Assembly (NCBI RefSeq): GCF_040372045.1
Contig: NZ_BAABWH010000009.1
Length of the DNA: 64,000 nucleotides
Reading direction: 5' to 3' (one strand)
Source of the DNA: Thalassolituus sp006212115
GTDB taxonomy: Bacteria > Pseudomonadota > Gammaproteobacteria > Pseudomonadales > Oceanobacteraceae
The notes under the pieces were generated by a model. That model worked only from the letters and a program-made list of their open reading frames with translations. It was not told where the DNA came from and did not search any database. The translations under genes and the position numbers were made by a program. This document shows, in pieces, positions 52,679 through 62,095 of this stretch (position 1 is the first letter of the stretch; each line of letters begins with the position of its first letter).

Positions 52679-53395
52679 TCAGGAAGCCAGTGCGGCTTTC
52701 TGCATATCGGACAGTTCAGTGATGGCTTTCTGAGCCAGCGCCAACATTGCGGTGAGCTCATCACCAGAGAAAGCCTCACCTTCGGCAGTACCCTGAATTT
52801 CGACGTAACCGCCGGTCTCGGTCATGATGACATTCAGATCGGTTTCAGCGCTCGAGTCCTCTGCGTAATCGAGATCCAACACTGCCTCACCTTTGTAGAT
52901 ACCCACGGATATCGCCGCGATCATCTGCTTCAGTGGTTCGCCTTTCACTTTGCCATTTGCTTTTAACCAATTAATGGCATCAACCAAAGCGACGCAAGCG
53001 CCCGTAATAGAAGCCGTGCGAGTGCCACCGTCTGCCTGAATAACATCGCAGTCGATGGTAATGGTGTTCTCACCCAGCGCTTTGAGATCAACTGCGGCAC
53101 GCAAGCTGCGACCGATCAGTCGTGAGATCTCAACTGTACGTCCTTGCTGTTTGCCTTTTGCTGCTTCGCGAATCATGCGCGAGCCAGTGGAGCGTGGCAG
53201 CATACCGTATTCCGCAGTGACCCAGCCCTGACCTTTACCGCGAAGAAACGGCGGCACATTGGTGTCGACACTGGCGGTGCAAATCACTTTGGTATCACCA
53301 AATTCCACCAGCACAGATCCTTCAGCGTGTTTGGTGTAATTGCGGGTAATGCGTACATCACGCAGTTGGTCTAGGGCGCGGCCACTGGGTCTCAT
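52679..53395 (-). CDS. rph: Ribonuclease PH
   Basis: 238 aa phosphorolytic 3'-5' exoribonuclease that trims tRNA 3' ends. RPSGRALDQLRDVRITRNYTKHAEGSVLVEFGDTKVICTAS is the family start; GRSLRAAVDL and DCDVIQADGGTRTASITGA hold the active site. Normal full length, unlike the truncated E. coli K-12 gene. It is followed by waaC. Confidence 0.97.
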   Translation of the reverse strand: MRPSGRALDQLRDVRITRNYTKHAEGSVLVEFGDTKVICTASVDTNVPPFLRGKGQGWVTAEYGMLPRSTGSRMIREAAKGKQQGRTVEISRLIGRSLRAAVDLKALGENTITIDCDVIQADGGTRTASITGACVALVDAINWLKANGKVKGEPLKQMIAAISVGIYKGEAVLDLDYAEDSSAETDLNVIMTETGGYVEIQGTAEGEAFSGDELTAMLALAQKAITELSDMQKAALAS

Positions 53396-53884
53396 GATTT
53401 GTCCTCTGTCGAATGTCGTATGTTACGGCGCGAAGTATACAGAGAATCCAGCCGGTTATTCAGTGTTGTTGGAATGTTATTCCGTTCGCGGGTTCGTTTT
53501 CTTATTCAGTCCCTTTGTGACTATTGAGTAGGCGTTTGAAAATTATCAAGTAAGTACAGACACACAACGGGTAAGCCAAGGTTTGTTTTTGTGTCCAAAT
53601 GTTTCCCTGTAATCATTTGTAACCACGCCCGGCAGGCCAGAAGTCCCCTCTATTGATAAATCACGCAGTTTTTCGTTAACACTCCGTCACGCTCAACAAC
53701 ATAAGTAAACATAAGCTTTAAGTTAGCAACGATATATTCCGCAGAAGATACCTGATGAAGCGTGTTTTGACGCAGCAACGAAAATCAGCAGCGTCTTTAT
53801 TAACGTCGATCAAGCCGCCAGACAGCACCCTAAGGCCCGCATCGACAACAAGACTCAATTTTAGATGTAGTTAAAGGTGTAGCT
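53396..53884. other. 489-bp non-coding stretch upstream of the OmpA/Big_5 pair
   Basis: Bases are more AT-rich than the flanking genes. It holds the rph start region (a TATACT box at 53434-53439 on minus) and, on plus, a repeated AACATAAG element near 53699 and TATATT near 53733, which might be promoter parts. A 39-codon frame at 53755-53874 has no homology signal and is not called. I see no RNA gene. Confidence 0.6.
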
Positions 53885-55033
53885 ATGATGCAACGAACTT
53901 TACTGTGTTGTGCCATTGCCCTGTCCCCGGCAATGCTATCAGCAGAAGAAATACAAACTGAGTGGCCATTGCGCTACACAAGCCTTGGCCTGGAGTACAG
54001 CTACACGCTGTCTGCAGAAGGCCGGACGGATGAGACCGATGACAACGTTACCGACTATCACGGCTATGGTCTCAACCTGACACACCAGTTCAATCCCGCT
54101 TTCAGTCTCTACGTCCAAGCGGCCCTCGCTGATAGTGAGACCACTGAGTCTGAATCCGATCTGGATATCGAATCCTACTCCATCGGACTGCGAGCACACC
54201 CTGTAGCTCTGCATGCTGGCGAGTGGCGTGTCTTCCTTGGCGGCGGTTATCGCTACATCAGCTACGAAACCGGCGAAGCCGCGTTAATCGGCGCGAAAGA
54301 AGTCAGTGAGAACGCCCTGTTTGGCGAAGTCGGTCTGCAAAAGCTGCTATTTGATCAGCGCGTTATTGCCGAGGCCGGAGTACGTGCCATTGGCGAGGTT
54401 GAAGATACCTACCTCGATTTCCAGCCGTTCCTCGGCATTTCAGTCCTGTTCGGCCGCCAATACCCAGAGCCTGTTACGCCTCCGGTGCTGGACAGCGACA
54501 GTGATGGCGTCGTAGACGGTGACGATATGTGCCCCGGAACACCTGTTGGTACAGAGGTAGACGCAACAGGCTGTGCAGAGAAAGACTCGGACAACGACGG
54601 CGTACTTGATAAGCGAGATGCCTGTCCGGACACCCCAGCCGGCGCCAAAGTCGATGATCAGGGCTGCGCCGAGAAGCTCACCGTCGAAGTGCGTGAAAAT
54701 CTCTACATCGCATTCCCATCAAATAGCGCAGCAGTACCAGACGAGTCCGTCAAAGAACTCGAAAGCATTGCTGTCCTTATGAAGGAATATCCAACCGCCG
54801 AGTTGCAGGTATTTGGCCACACAGATAGCCGTGGCTCAGCCAGCTACAACATGCAGCTTTCAGACGCACGCGCCAGTGCAGTACGCAAAGTGCTGTCGTC
54901 TGAATATTCAATTTCATTGTCCCGCATTAACTCGCAGGGCATGGGCGAAACCGCACCCATCGCCACCAACGAAACCTCTGAAGGTCGCGCTCAAAACCGC
55001 CGAGTCGAGCTGGTTTTGCGTCAACCTAAGTAA
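53885..55033 (+). CDS. OmpA-family outer-membrane protein with two TSP3 repeats
   Basis: 382 aa from an ATG after AAAGGTG. Signal peptide ends LSA-EE. A beta-barrel of about 175 residues, then two thrombospondin type 3 loops (DSDSDGVVDGDDMC and DSDNDGVLDKRDAC) each with paired Cys, then the OmpA peptidoglycan-binding domain (FGHTDSRGSASYNMQLSDARASAV, NRRVELVL). It resembles OprF. Its barrel differs from that of the gene at 19781. It is followed 14 bases later by a lipoprotein gene. Confidence 0.92.
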   Translation: MMQRTLLCCAIALSPAMLSAEEIQTEWPLRYTSLGLEYSYTLSAEGRTDETDDNVTDYHGYGLNLTHQFNPAFSLYVQAALADSETTESESDLDIESYSIGLRAHPVALHAGEWRVFLGGGYRYISYETGEAALIGAKEVSENALFGEVGLQKLLFDQRVIAEAGVRAIGEVEDTYLDFQPFLGISVLFGRQYPEPVTPPVLDSDSDGVVDGDDMCPGTPVGTEVDATGCAEKDSDNDGVLDKRDACPDTPAGAKVDDQGCAEKLTVEVRENLYIAFPSNSAAVPDESVKELESIAVLMKEYPTAELQVFGHTDSRGSASYNMQLSDARASAVRKVLSSEYSISLSRINSQGMGETAPIATNETSEGRAQNRRVELVLRQPK

Positions 55034-55047
55034 GTCTGGAGAGCATT

Positions 55048-56976
55048 ATGAAAAAGCCTGAATTTAAAACTACATTGACGCTGATCGCGGCACTCGTGCT
55101 GACGGCATGCGGTGGAAATGGTTCTGACTCAGAAGGACGCTTGGGCAGTAACGACACTCCAACAACGGACGCTATAGGCTCGGATCAGACCGACGGCGCA
55201 GTAGGTAACGAGGGCCCGAACGGCAATGATGGCGCCCCCGGTACGTCCGACCCAGTGTGCACAGGTGATGCCGCATTTGCCATTACGAACGTTGCACCCG
55301 CGGACGGGGCGGTCGACGTCTCCGTGTCCAGCAGCGTGCAGGTGACCTTCAATACCGAGATTGATGCAGAATCAGTTAACGCTTCATCGGCATTTCTGAC
55401 TGGCGGTACCGCCGGATCTGTGGATTCGACACTCAGCGTGAATAGCAACGCTCTGCTTATCAACCCGGTTTCTGGGCTCGAGGACGACACTCTGTACACC
55501 GTCACCCTTGGCGCGGGCATTACTGCCGCATGCAGCGAAAATATCGCTCTCGGTGCAGATCAGGACAGCGAGTTCACGACCGGGTCAACAGAAGACACCA
55601 CTCCACCTGAAGTACTGGTGTCTACGCCGGACCTGATGGGCCTGTTACCAATCGATATCACCCTGGTAATCGATTTCAGCGAACCCTTAGACAGCAGCAC
55701 GGTCAACCTGAACAGCATTTATGTTATTCCGGTCGACAGTGAAGGAGCGCCAATTCCGGGAAGCGGAAAAATCGATGGTGAATTTAGCTTTGATGGCTCG
55801 AGAATCACCTTCACTCCGTCTGAGCCACTCGAACTCGACAGTTTCTACGAGCTGGTGATTAACACCAATCTCGAAGACCTGAGTGGCAATCCACTTGCAG
55901 TGATCAGTACCAATATTTTCCGCACAGAAGGTCTGACAGCCATCCTCGACGGATTAACTGGCGACGGCGCAGGCTCTAATCCGCTGGCGGATCTGCAGAC
56001 AGTACTGCAAGACCTGGGTGGCACATTACTGAGCTTACTGCCGACCGACCTCGGCGGTGACGACCCTGGTCAGGGCGGTGACGGTTCAGATCAGCAAGCG
56101 CTGTTCGAAATCCCACTCACTCTGGCAGCGCTGATTGCAGCCGGTGCCGAAGAGTTGGTTTCGCTGACAGGTTTGTCGGCTGACGATTTAAGCGATCCGG
56201 CCAGCTTCCTGAGTAATTTCGGCGACTTGCTTGATCCATCAATCCTGAGCCAGTTGCAGACTTTGTTCGCCGAGTTCACCAATGACCCAACCAACTTCAA
56301 TATCCTGGATGCGGTAAACAGCGGTAACTATGACCTTGTCGTACTGGAGATATTCCCCATTCTGGTAAATGGCGAACTGACTCCCGAAAAACTGGCTGAG
56401 TTCAGCTCGGTCGTCGTCGCCATCTGCGATCCTAAAGGCAATGCCACCGGTACTGACGTTGCCTGCACGCTGTCCGTTAACATCGGTTTTGGTAGCTTCA
56501 GTGAATCTGTGCAACAGGCCTTTGCAGATGCTCTGGCCAATGGTGACCCTGCAGCACTGGCGCAGTCAGTCCTCAATATCAGCAATCTGGTGTTCTCAGA
56601 CAGCGGCCTGATCGATGTCCAATTGCTGGACGACAGTGGTCTGCCTCTGCCGGAAGCACTTGAGACGCCAGTGATTGATCTCCTCAATCAGATCGGCCAA
56701 CTGCCAGTACTGGGCTCTCTGACGAATCAACAAGACCTGACTCGTCTGGTTGACGTCAAGGTATTCAAAGCATCAGTCGCTACGGTCAAAGCGGGTCAGC
56801 TGCTGGAGCTGGTCGTCGTTCCGGTAGACCTGATCAATGCTGGTGTTCTGACTAATCCTGACGCCGACTTCAGCTTGCTACAAGGCGGCGGCGAACTGGT
56901 AGACGCTCTGTCTGACGCGGGCCTGAAGCCATTGTTCGACGGCCTTTGTCTGATACGTGTGCTGTGCGCCGACTAA
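55048..56976 (+). CDS. Large lipoprotein with two Ig-like (Big_5) domains
   Basis: 642 aa. Signal peptide ends LTAC (Cys21), followed by GGNGSDSEG and a long Gly/Asp/Asn linker. Two Big_5-like Ig domains: TNVAPADGAVDVSVSSSVQVTFNTEID (about residues 80-185) and TPDLMGLLPIDITLVIDFSEPLD (about 190-295). The C-terminal 340 residues are helical, rich in Leu and Asp, with no family I recognise. GGAG precedes the ATG. It is paired with the OmpA-family gene and ended by a strong terminator. Confidence 0.85.
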   Translation: MKKPEFKTTLTLIAALVLTACGGNGSDSEGRLGSNDTPTTDAIGSDQTDGAVGNEGPNGNDGAPGTSDPVCTGDAAFAITNVAPADGAVDVSVSSSVQVTFNTEIDAESVNASSAFLTGGTAGSVDSTLSVNSNALLINPVSGLEDDTLYTVTLGAGITAACSENIALGADQDSEFTTGSTEDTTPPEVLVSTPDLMGLLPIDITLVIDFSEPLDSSTVNLNSIYVIPVDSEGAPIPGSGKIDGEFSFDGSRITFTPSEPLELDSFYELVINTNLEDLSGNPLAVISTNIFRTEGLTAILDGLTGDGAGSNPLADLQTVLQDLGGTLLSLLPTDLGGDDPGQGGDGSDQQALFEIPLTLAALIAAGAEELVSLTGLSADDLSDPASFLSNFGDLLDPSILSQLQTLFAEFTNDPTNFNILDAVNSGNYDLVVLEIFPILVNGELTPEKLAEFSSVVVAICDPKGNATGTDVACTLSVNIGFGSFSESVQQAFADALANGDPAALAQSVLNISNLVFSDSGLIDVQLLDDSGLPLPEALETPVIDLLNQIGQLPVLGSLTNQQDLTRLVDVKVFKASVATVKAGQLLELVVVPVDLINAGVLTNPDADFSLLQGGGELVDALSDAGLKPLFDGLCLIRVLCAD

Positions 56977-57028
56977 GGCGCGCACCAAACCATTTCAGCA
57001 CCTCGGGGGTTACCCCAACTCCACGCTC

Positions 57029-57050
57029 GGGGGCTTCGGCCCCCTTTTTT
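57029..57050 (+). terminator. Rho-independent terminator after the Big_5 lipoprotein
   Basis: GGGGGC / GCCCCC stem with TTCG loop, followed by six T. Confidence 0.93.
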
Positions 57051-57168
57051 ATTTTGCCTTTTCATTCCCCTTTTTCTCTTACCTCTTTTTCTGTCACCCT
57101 CTTCGCGATCTGCTCATGCAAGATTAAAATACCCTTAGTCACATATTAGCCACATAAAGGGAGGCTAT

Positions 57169-58032
57169 ATGATTCAGAGCATGACAGCGTTCGCTCGCAC
57201 GACTCAAGAGAGCAATGACGGCGCTATAACGTGGGAAATACGGTCAGTAAACAGCCGCTACCTCGAACTACACTTTCGCCTACCCGAAGAGTTTCGCGAG
57301 CTGGAATCTGCTCTCCGCGACATTCTGAAAACGCATTTAAATCGTGGAAAAGTCGAGGTGTCGATGCGTTTTAAACCAATGGAGTCGCGGCAGAATCTCA
57401 CAGTGAACACAGATTTGGTCGAGGGCTTATCCGCAGCGGCTGATCAGGTACACGCCGTTATTGGCCCCGGCAATGCACTCAGTGCATTGGAGATTATGAA
57501 GTGGCCCGGTGTTCTTGAAGCGGCCTCTATCGATACAAAAAACATTTCTGCCATAGCGCTCGAGCTCTTCACGAACTGCGTACAGCAACTTATTTCAGCG
57601 CGCCAGCGCGAAGGCAAAGCCCTTCATCAGCTGATACAGACACGATGCTTTGATGCTCAGCGCCTCGCCGATAAGGCAGACAGTATCATGCCCGAGGCCA
57701 TCGCTGCCCAACGCGAACATCTTCTGGCAAAAATACAGGATTTGCAGATCTCGCCAGACCTCGAGCGACTGGAACAGGAGATCGTACTCTTGGCACAGAA
57801 GGCGGATATTGCAGAGGAAACGGACCGTTTACGCACGCACATCAACGAGGTGCTCGACATACTCCAACGTCAGGAACCGGTGGGACGACGTCTGGATTTC
57901 ATGATGCAGGAGCTAAACCGCGAAGCGAATACTCTCTCATCCAAAGCGATAAAGACGGAACTGACCCGGATCGCTGTTGATCTTAAAGTGCTTATCGAAC
58001 AAATGCGCGAGCAAGTACAGAATATCGAGTAA
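57169..58032 (+). CDS. yicC: YicC-family endoribonuclease
   Basis: 287 aa. MIQSMTAFARTTQESN is the family N-terminus, with RSVNSRYLELHFRLPEE, and the C-terminal GRRLDFMMQELNREANTLSSKA. The family is known as a stress-related endoribonuclease of the YicC/YloC group. A GGGAGG element precedes the start. In Pseudomonas it lies beside rph and gmk; here a 4-kb insertion separates it from rph. Confidence 0.95.
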   Translation: MIQSMTAFARTTQESNDGAITWEIRSVNSRYLELHFRLPEEFRELESALRDILKTHLNRGKVEVSMRFKPMESRQNLTVNTDLVEGLSAAADQVHAVIGPGNALSALEIMKWPGVLEAASIDTKNISAIALELFTNCVQQLISARQREGKALHQLIQTRCFDAQRLADKADSIMPEAIAAQREHLLAKIQDLQISPDLERLEQEIVLLAQKADIAEETDRLRTHINEVLDILQRQEPVGRRLDFMMQELNREANTLSSKAIKTELTRIAVDLKVLIEQMREQVQNIE

Positions 58033-58094
58033 AGCACGGTCGCTATGACCCTAGGGATCTACTCGAGGGAGGCGAGACTAATGACGAGGAACTT

Positions 58095-58910
58095 ATGGCA
58101 GAGCCACTGATGAACAATGCCAACATCATATTTATTTCCCACGGTGGTGGACCATTACCCGTTTTGGGTGACTCAGGGCACACCGAAATGGTGTCCGCAC
58201 TCAGGCACCTGGCAGATGCGCTCCCTCGACCGAAAGCCATTCTGGTCATCAGCGCACATTGGGAGGAAGCCCACCCAACCGCCACAAGCGCCATCAAGCC
58301 CAGCATGATGTATGACTACAGCGGCTTTTCTGACGCGGCATACCAACTTCAATACCCATCACCGGGAGACCCCGTACTTGCAAAGAAGGTTGTATCCGCA
58401 TTAGTGCAAGCGGGTATTCGTGCAGAAACCAACCCGGATCGCCCTTACGACCACGGATTGTATGTTCCCCTGATGCTGATGTACCCCGAGGCTGATATCC
58501 CGGCGATTCAGCTGTCACTGGCGAAGGGCCTTGACCCTGAACAACATCTTCGGATCGGTGAGGCTTTACGAGAGCTGGATGGCGATGGCCTGTTAATCAT
58601 AGGGTCCGGATTTTCTTTTCATAACATGCGCGCCTTTTTTAGCCCCGAAAGCGAAGAGATGCGCGCAGCCAACGCAGCATTCCAGAGCTGGCTCGAAAAT
58701 ACCTGCATGAGTACAACACTGAGAGAAGAAGATCGACGAAGCCTACTGCAGCACTGGACCGATGCACCGAATGCCCGCTACTGCCACCCTCGAGAGGAGC
58801 ATCTGTTGCCTCTGCACGTGTGTTACGGCATTGCCGGACGTGCAGCGGACGAACATATGGCCACCACGATCCTCGGTAAGGCCTCTGGCATGTACGCGTG
58901 GACTGCCTGA
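58095..58910 (+). CDS. ygiD: LigB-type extradiol dioxygenase (YgiD/DODA-like)
   Basis: 271 aa from an ATG after AGGAAC. Metal ligands fit the class III extradiol family: ISHGGGPLP, SAHWEE, DHGLYVPL and GSGFSFHNM, plus HPREEHLLPLHV near the end. Relatives act on catechols such as DOPA. Its natural substrate is unknown here. It lies between yicC and gmk, breaking the usual yicC-gmk adjacency. A TATACT box near 58913 follows it upstream of gmk. Confidence 0.92.
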   Translation: MAEPLMNNANIIFISHGGGPLPVLGDSGHTEMVSALRHLADALPRPKAILVISAHWEEAHPTATSAIKPSMMYDYSGFSDAAYQLQYPSPGDPVLAKKVVSALVQAGIRAETNPDRPYDHGLYVPLMLMYPEADIPAIQLSLAKGLDPEQHLRIGEALRELDGDGLLIIGSGFSFHNMRAFFSPESEEMRAANAAFQSWLENTCMSTTLREEDRRSLLQHWTDAPNARYCHPREEHLLPLHVCYGIAGRAADEHMATTILGKASGMYAWTA

Positions 58911-58950
58911 GGTATACTGACAGGCTAACTACTTTGATTACTGGATCAGC

Positions 58951-59580
58951 ATGGCTAAGACATTTACCGGAACACTGTTTATCTTCTCCGCCCCTTCTGG
59001 CGCAGGTAAAACCAGCCTGGTGAAAGCCCTGCTCGACAGCACGGGGTACATAGGTGTATCCGTCTCGCACACCACCCGCTCGCCGCGCCCGGGCGAAGTC
59101 GATGGTAAGGATTACCACTTTGTCACCAAAGAGACGTTTCAGACTCTGATCGGTGAGAGCGCTTTCCTCGAACACGCGCAGGTATTCGATAATTTCTACG
59201 GTACCTCACAACGCTGGGTCGAATCGGAGTTAGAAGCCGGGCGCGACGTTATTCTCGAGATTGACTGGCAAGGTGCCGAGCAGGTCCGCCGATTGATGCC
59301 TGAAGCGGTCTCAGTATTTATCGCACCACCATCTATTGAAGCGTTAGAGCAACGCCTGAACAACCGAGGCCAGGACAGCCAAGAGACCATTGAACGTAGA
59401 ATGCGTGACGCGCGCAGTGAGATGAGTCATTTTGGCGAGTACGACTACCTCATCATCAACGATGACTTTAATAATACACTCGAAGAACTGCGTGCCATTA
59501 TTATTGCCCGTCGTCACAGACTCGAGGCCCAGCAGACACGCCACGCTCAAACATTGAAAAACCTGCTAGGCGAAGGCTGA
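58951..59580 (+). CDS. gmk: Guanylate kinase
   Basis: 209 aa cytoplasmic enzyme phosphorylating GMP to GDP. The P-loop is FSAPSGAGKTSLVKALL; SVSHTTRSPRPGEVDGKDYHFV binds GMP. FYGTSQRWVESELEAGRDVILEIDWQGA is conserved. It precedes rpoZ and spoT in the common gmk-rpoZ-spoT order. Confidence 0.97.
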   Translation: MAKTFTGTLFIFSAPSGAGKTSLVKALLDSTGYIGVSVSHTTRSPRPGEVDGKDYHFVTKETFQTLIGESAFLEHAQVFDNFYGTSQRWVESELEAGRDVILEIDWQGAEQVRRLMPEAVSVFIAPPSIEALEQRLNNRGQDSQETIERRMRDARSEMSHFGEYDYLIINDDFNNTLEELRAIIIARRHRLEAQQTRHAQTLKNLLGEG

Positions 59581-59611
59581 GTTTTTACATCACACCCTCT
59601 TTCTTTATTGG

Positions 59612-59653
59612 TGGAATCGAATACAATACAAGGTTCCACTGAATTTGATTCCA
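59612..59653 (+). promoter_or_regulatory. Imperfect inverted repeat in the rpoZ leader
   Basis: TGGAATCGAAT (59612-59622) and ATTTGATTCCA (59643-59653) match in 10 of 11 positions, and GTGGAA/TTCCAC nested inside offers an alternative stem. It lies 13 bp before the rpoZ start. It may be an RNA hairpin or an operator; no T-run follows. Confidence 0.45.
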
Positions 59654-59666
59654 AACAGGAAACACC

Positions 59667-59927
59667 ATGGCTCGCGTAACCGTTGAAGATTGCCTGACTA
59701 ACGTCGATAACCGTTTTGAACTTGTGATGCTGGCTGCCAAGCGCGCCCGTCAGATGCAAGTTGATGGCGCTGAGCCAATGCTTGCAGAAGAGAACGACAA
59801 GCCAACCGTTCTGGCCCTGCGTGAAATTGCTGACGACCTGGTAACACCAGCGTCTATGGCCGCTCAGGAAGAAGCTGCTCGCGCCAACGCCGAATTTGAA
59901 GCACAGGCGCGTCATCAGGAATTCTGA
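59667..59927 (+). CDS. rpoZ: RNA polymerase omega subunit
   Basis: 86 aa. MARVTVEDCLTNVDNRFELVMLAAKRARQMQ is the family signature. Omega stabilises the beta' subunit and mediates part of the ppGpp response. It sits next to spoT, the ppGpp synthetase gene. AGGAAA precedes the ATG. Confidence 0.97.
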   Translation: MARVTVEDCLTNVDNRFELVMLAAKRARQMQVDGAEPMLAEENDKPTVLALREIADDLVTPASMAAQEEAARANAEFEAQARHQEF

Positions 59928-59951
59928 TCCGCCTTCCCTGCAGAGAATACA

Positions 59952-62084
59952 GTGCCTACGATTGATGCGTTATCGGAACGACTGACCCAATATCTGAGCC
60001 ACAGCCAGATCAAACAGGTATGTCGTGCCTATTACTACGCCGAACAGGCACATGAAGGGCAACGCCGCCGCAGCGGCGAGCCCTACATTATCCATCCCCT
60101 GGCTGTTGCCAATATCCTGACTGAAATGCACCTCGACCATCAGAGCCTGATGGCGGCGATGCTGCATGATGTCATCGAAGACACCGGCGTTCCTAAAGCG
60201 GCCCTTGCTGCACAGTTTGGTGACGTAGTGACCGATCTGGTCGATGGCGTGTCTAAGCTCACTCATATTCACTTTGAGAGCAAAGAAGAACAACAGGCTG
60301 AGAACTTCCAGAAAATGGCCATGGCAATGGCCAAAGATATTCGCGTTATTCTGGTTAAGCTGGCCGACCGTCTTCACAACATGCGGACTCTGGGATCACT
60401 CAAGCCCGATAAGCGTCGCCGTATTGCGCGCGAAACGCTCGATATTTATTCACCGATAGCCAATCGACTGGGCTTGAACAGCGTACGCGTGGAAATGGAG
60501 GAGCTTTGCTTCGAAGCCATCTATCCAATGCGTTCAGAGATGATTCGCAAGGCGGTAAAAGCCGCTCGCGGGCATCGGGTCGAGGTCGTTGAGAATATCA
60601 CCGCCAATATTCGTAATCGTCTGAGCGAATCTGGCATCTCCGCCCGTGTATACGGTCGGGAAAAGCATCTATACAGCATCTACAGCAAAATGCGCGATCA
60701 GCGAAAGTCGCTGAGCGACATCATGGACGTGTACGGTTTCCGTATCGTCGCAGACTCAGTAGACGACTGCTATCGCATCCTCGGCGCTATGCATGGCTTG
60801 TTTAAGCCGGTACCAGGCCGCTTTAAAGACTACATCGCGATCCCCAAAACCAACGGATATCAGTCTTTGCACACGACGCTGATCAATCAGAGTGGTGTGC
60901 CGATTGAGATCCAGATCCGTACCGAAGATATGGAAGCCATGGCCAACCATGGCATTGCCGCTCACTGGCTCTACAAGAGCGAGAGCGACCAGACCAGTGG
61001 AACCCAGCGAGCCAGACAGTGGGTACAAAGCCTGCTTGAGCTCCAGAAAAATGCGGGCTCTCCCATTGAGTTTGTTGAGCACGTTAAAGTCGACCTGTTC
61101 CCTGAAGAAATTTACGTTTTCACGCCGAAAGGCAAAATCATGGAACTCCCTGCGGGCTCAACAGCGGTGGACTTTGCCTATGCGGTACATACCGATGTCG
61201 GTAATCAATGCATCGCCTGCCGCATCGACAAGCAACTCGCGCCTCTAAGTGCGCGCTTGCAGAACGGACAAACCATACAGGTAGTAACGGCACCCAGCGC
61301 ACAGCCTAATCCCGCATGGCTCAACTTCGTTGTGACCGGTAAAGCACGCTCAAACATCCGCAACTACCTGAAGACACAGCGCCGCTCTGAATCCGTCGAA
61401 CTGGGCAAACGCCTGTTAAATAAAGCACTGAGTGCACTCGGCAAAACGATGGACGACATCGATGCCGCGCACATTGAGCTGGTGCTGAGCGAAACAGAGA
61501 AAGAAACACTGGAAGATCTGTTTGAAGACATCGGAGCGGGTAACCGCATGGCTCCGCTGATGGCGCGACGTCTGTTGGTTGCTAACCGCGATACCGACCT
61601 TGATCTGAAAGCGATTCAGGATAACTCACGCCTTGCCATTAAAGGCACAGAGGGCTTAGTCGTCAGCTTCGCTAAGTGTTGTAGTCCGATTCCGGGGGAT
61701 CCGATCCTGGGGCATGTCAGTTCTGGACGTGGCCTGGTGATTCACACGGAAAACTGCCGCAACGTCGAAGAGTACCGCGACAACCCTGAGAAGTGCGTAT
61801 TCCTGAGCTGGGATAAGGAAATCAGCAGCGAGTTTACGGTAGACCTGAAAGTCTATATGGAAAATCGTCGTGGCATTATCGTTGATGTCGCAGCGGCGGT
61901 GAACCTGGCCGAGGCCAACATTGAGAAAATCAGTGTCGAAGAGCAGGATGCCCGACTGAGCGTGACCTACCTGTCTCTGAGCGTACAAGGTCGTAAGCAC
62001 CTCGCTCGTACCATTCGTCGCCTGCGTACGATTCGCGGCGTCTCCAAAATCGTTCGTATTAAATACCCTAAAGCAAATCAATAA
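59952..62084 (+). CDS. spoT: Bifunctional (p)ppGpp synthetase/hydrolase SpoT
   Basis: 710 aa with a GTG start 24 bases after rpoZ. HD hydrolase domain: HPLAVANILTEMHLDHQSLMAAMLHDVIEDT and KLADRLHNMRTL. Synthetase domain: YGREKHLYSIYSKMRDQ, YKTIDAIP-like region FRIVADSVDDCYRIL and HTTLINQSG. TGS domain: FTPKGKIMELPAGSTAVDFAYAVHTDVG. A C-terminal ACT domain ends it. Both hydrolase and synthetase motifs look intact. Confidence 0.96.
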   Translation: MPTIDALSERLTQYLSHSQIKQVCRAYYYAEQAHEGQRRRSGEPYIIHPLAVANILTEMHLDHQSLMAAMLHDVIEDTGVPKAALAAQFGDVVTDLVDGVSKLTHIHFESKEEQQAENFQKMAMAMAKDIRVILVKLADRLHNMRTLGSLKPDKRRRIARETLDIYSPIANRLGLNSVRVEMEELCFEAIYPMRSEMIRKAVKAARGHRVEVVENITANIRNRLSESGISARVYGREKHLYSIYSKMRDQRKSLSDIMDVYGFRIVADSVDDCYRILGAMHGLFKPVPGRFKDYIAIPKTNGYQSLHTTLINQSGVPIEIQIRTEDMEAMANHGIAAHWLYKSESDQTSGTQRARQWVQSLLELQKNAGSPIEFVEHVKVDLFPEEIYVFTPKGKIMELPAGSTAVDFAYAVHTDVGNQCIACRIDKQLAPLSARLQNGQTIQVVTAPSAQPNPAWLNFVVTGKARSNIRNYLKTQRRSESVELGKRLLNKALSALGKTMDDIDAAHIELVLSETEKETLEDLFEDIGAGNRMAPLMARRLLVANRDTDLDLKAIQDNSRLAIKGTEGLVVSFAKCCSPIPGDPILGHVSSGRGLVIHTENCRNVEEYRDNPEKCVFLSWDKEISSEFTVDLKVYMENRRGIIVDVAAAVNLAEANIEKISVEEQDARLSVTYLSLSVQGRKHLARTIRRLRTIRGVSKIVRIKYPKANQ

Positions 62085-62095
62085 TAAGGATTCGT

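Noticed and set aside
53755..53874. 39-codon frame in the 489-bp gap
   Set aside because: No homology and no clear ribosome binding site; composition like the flanking non-coding DNA.
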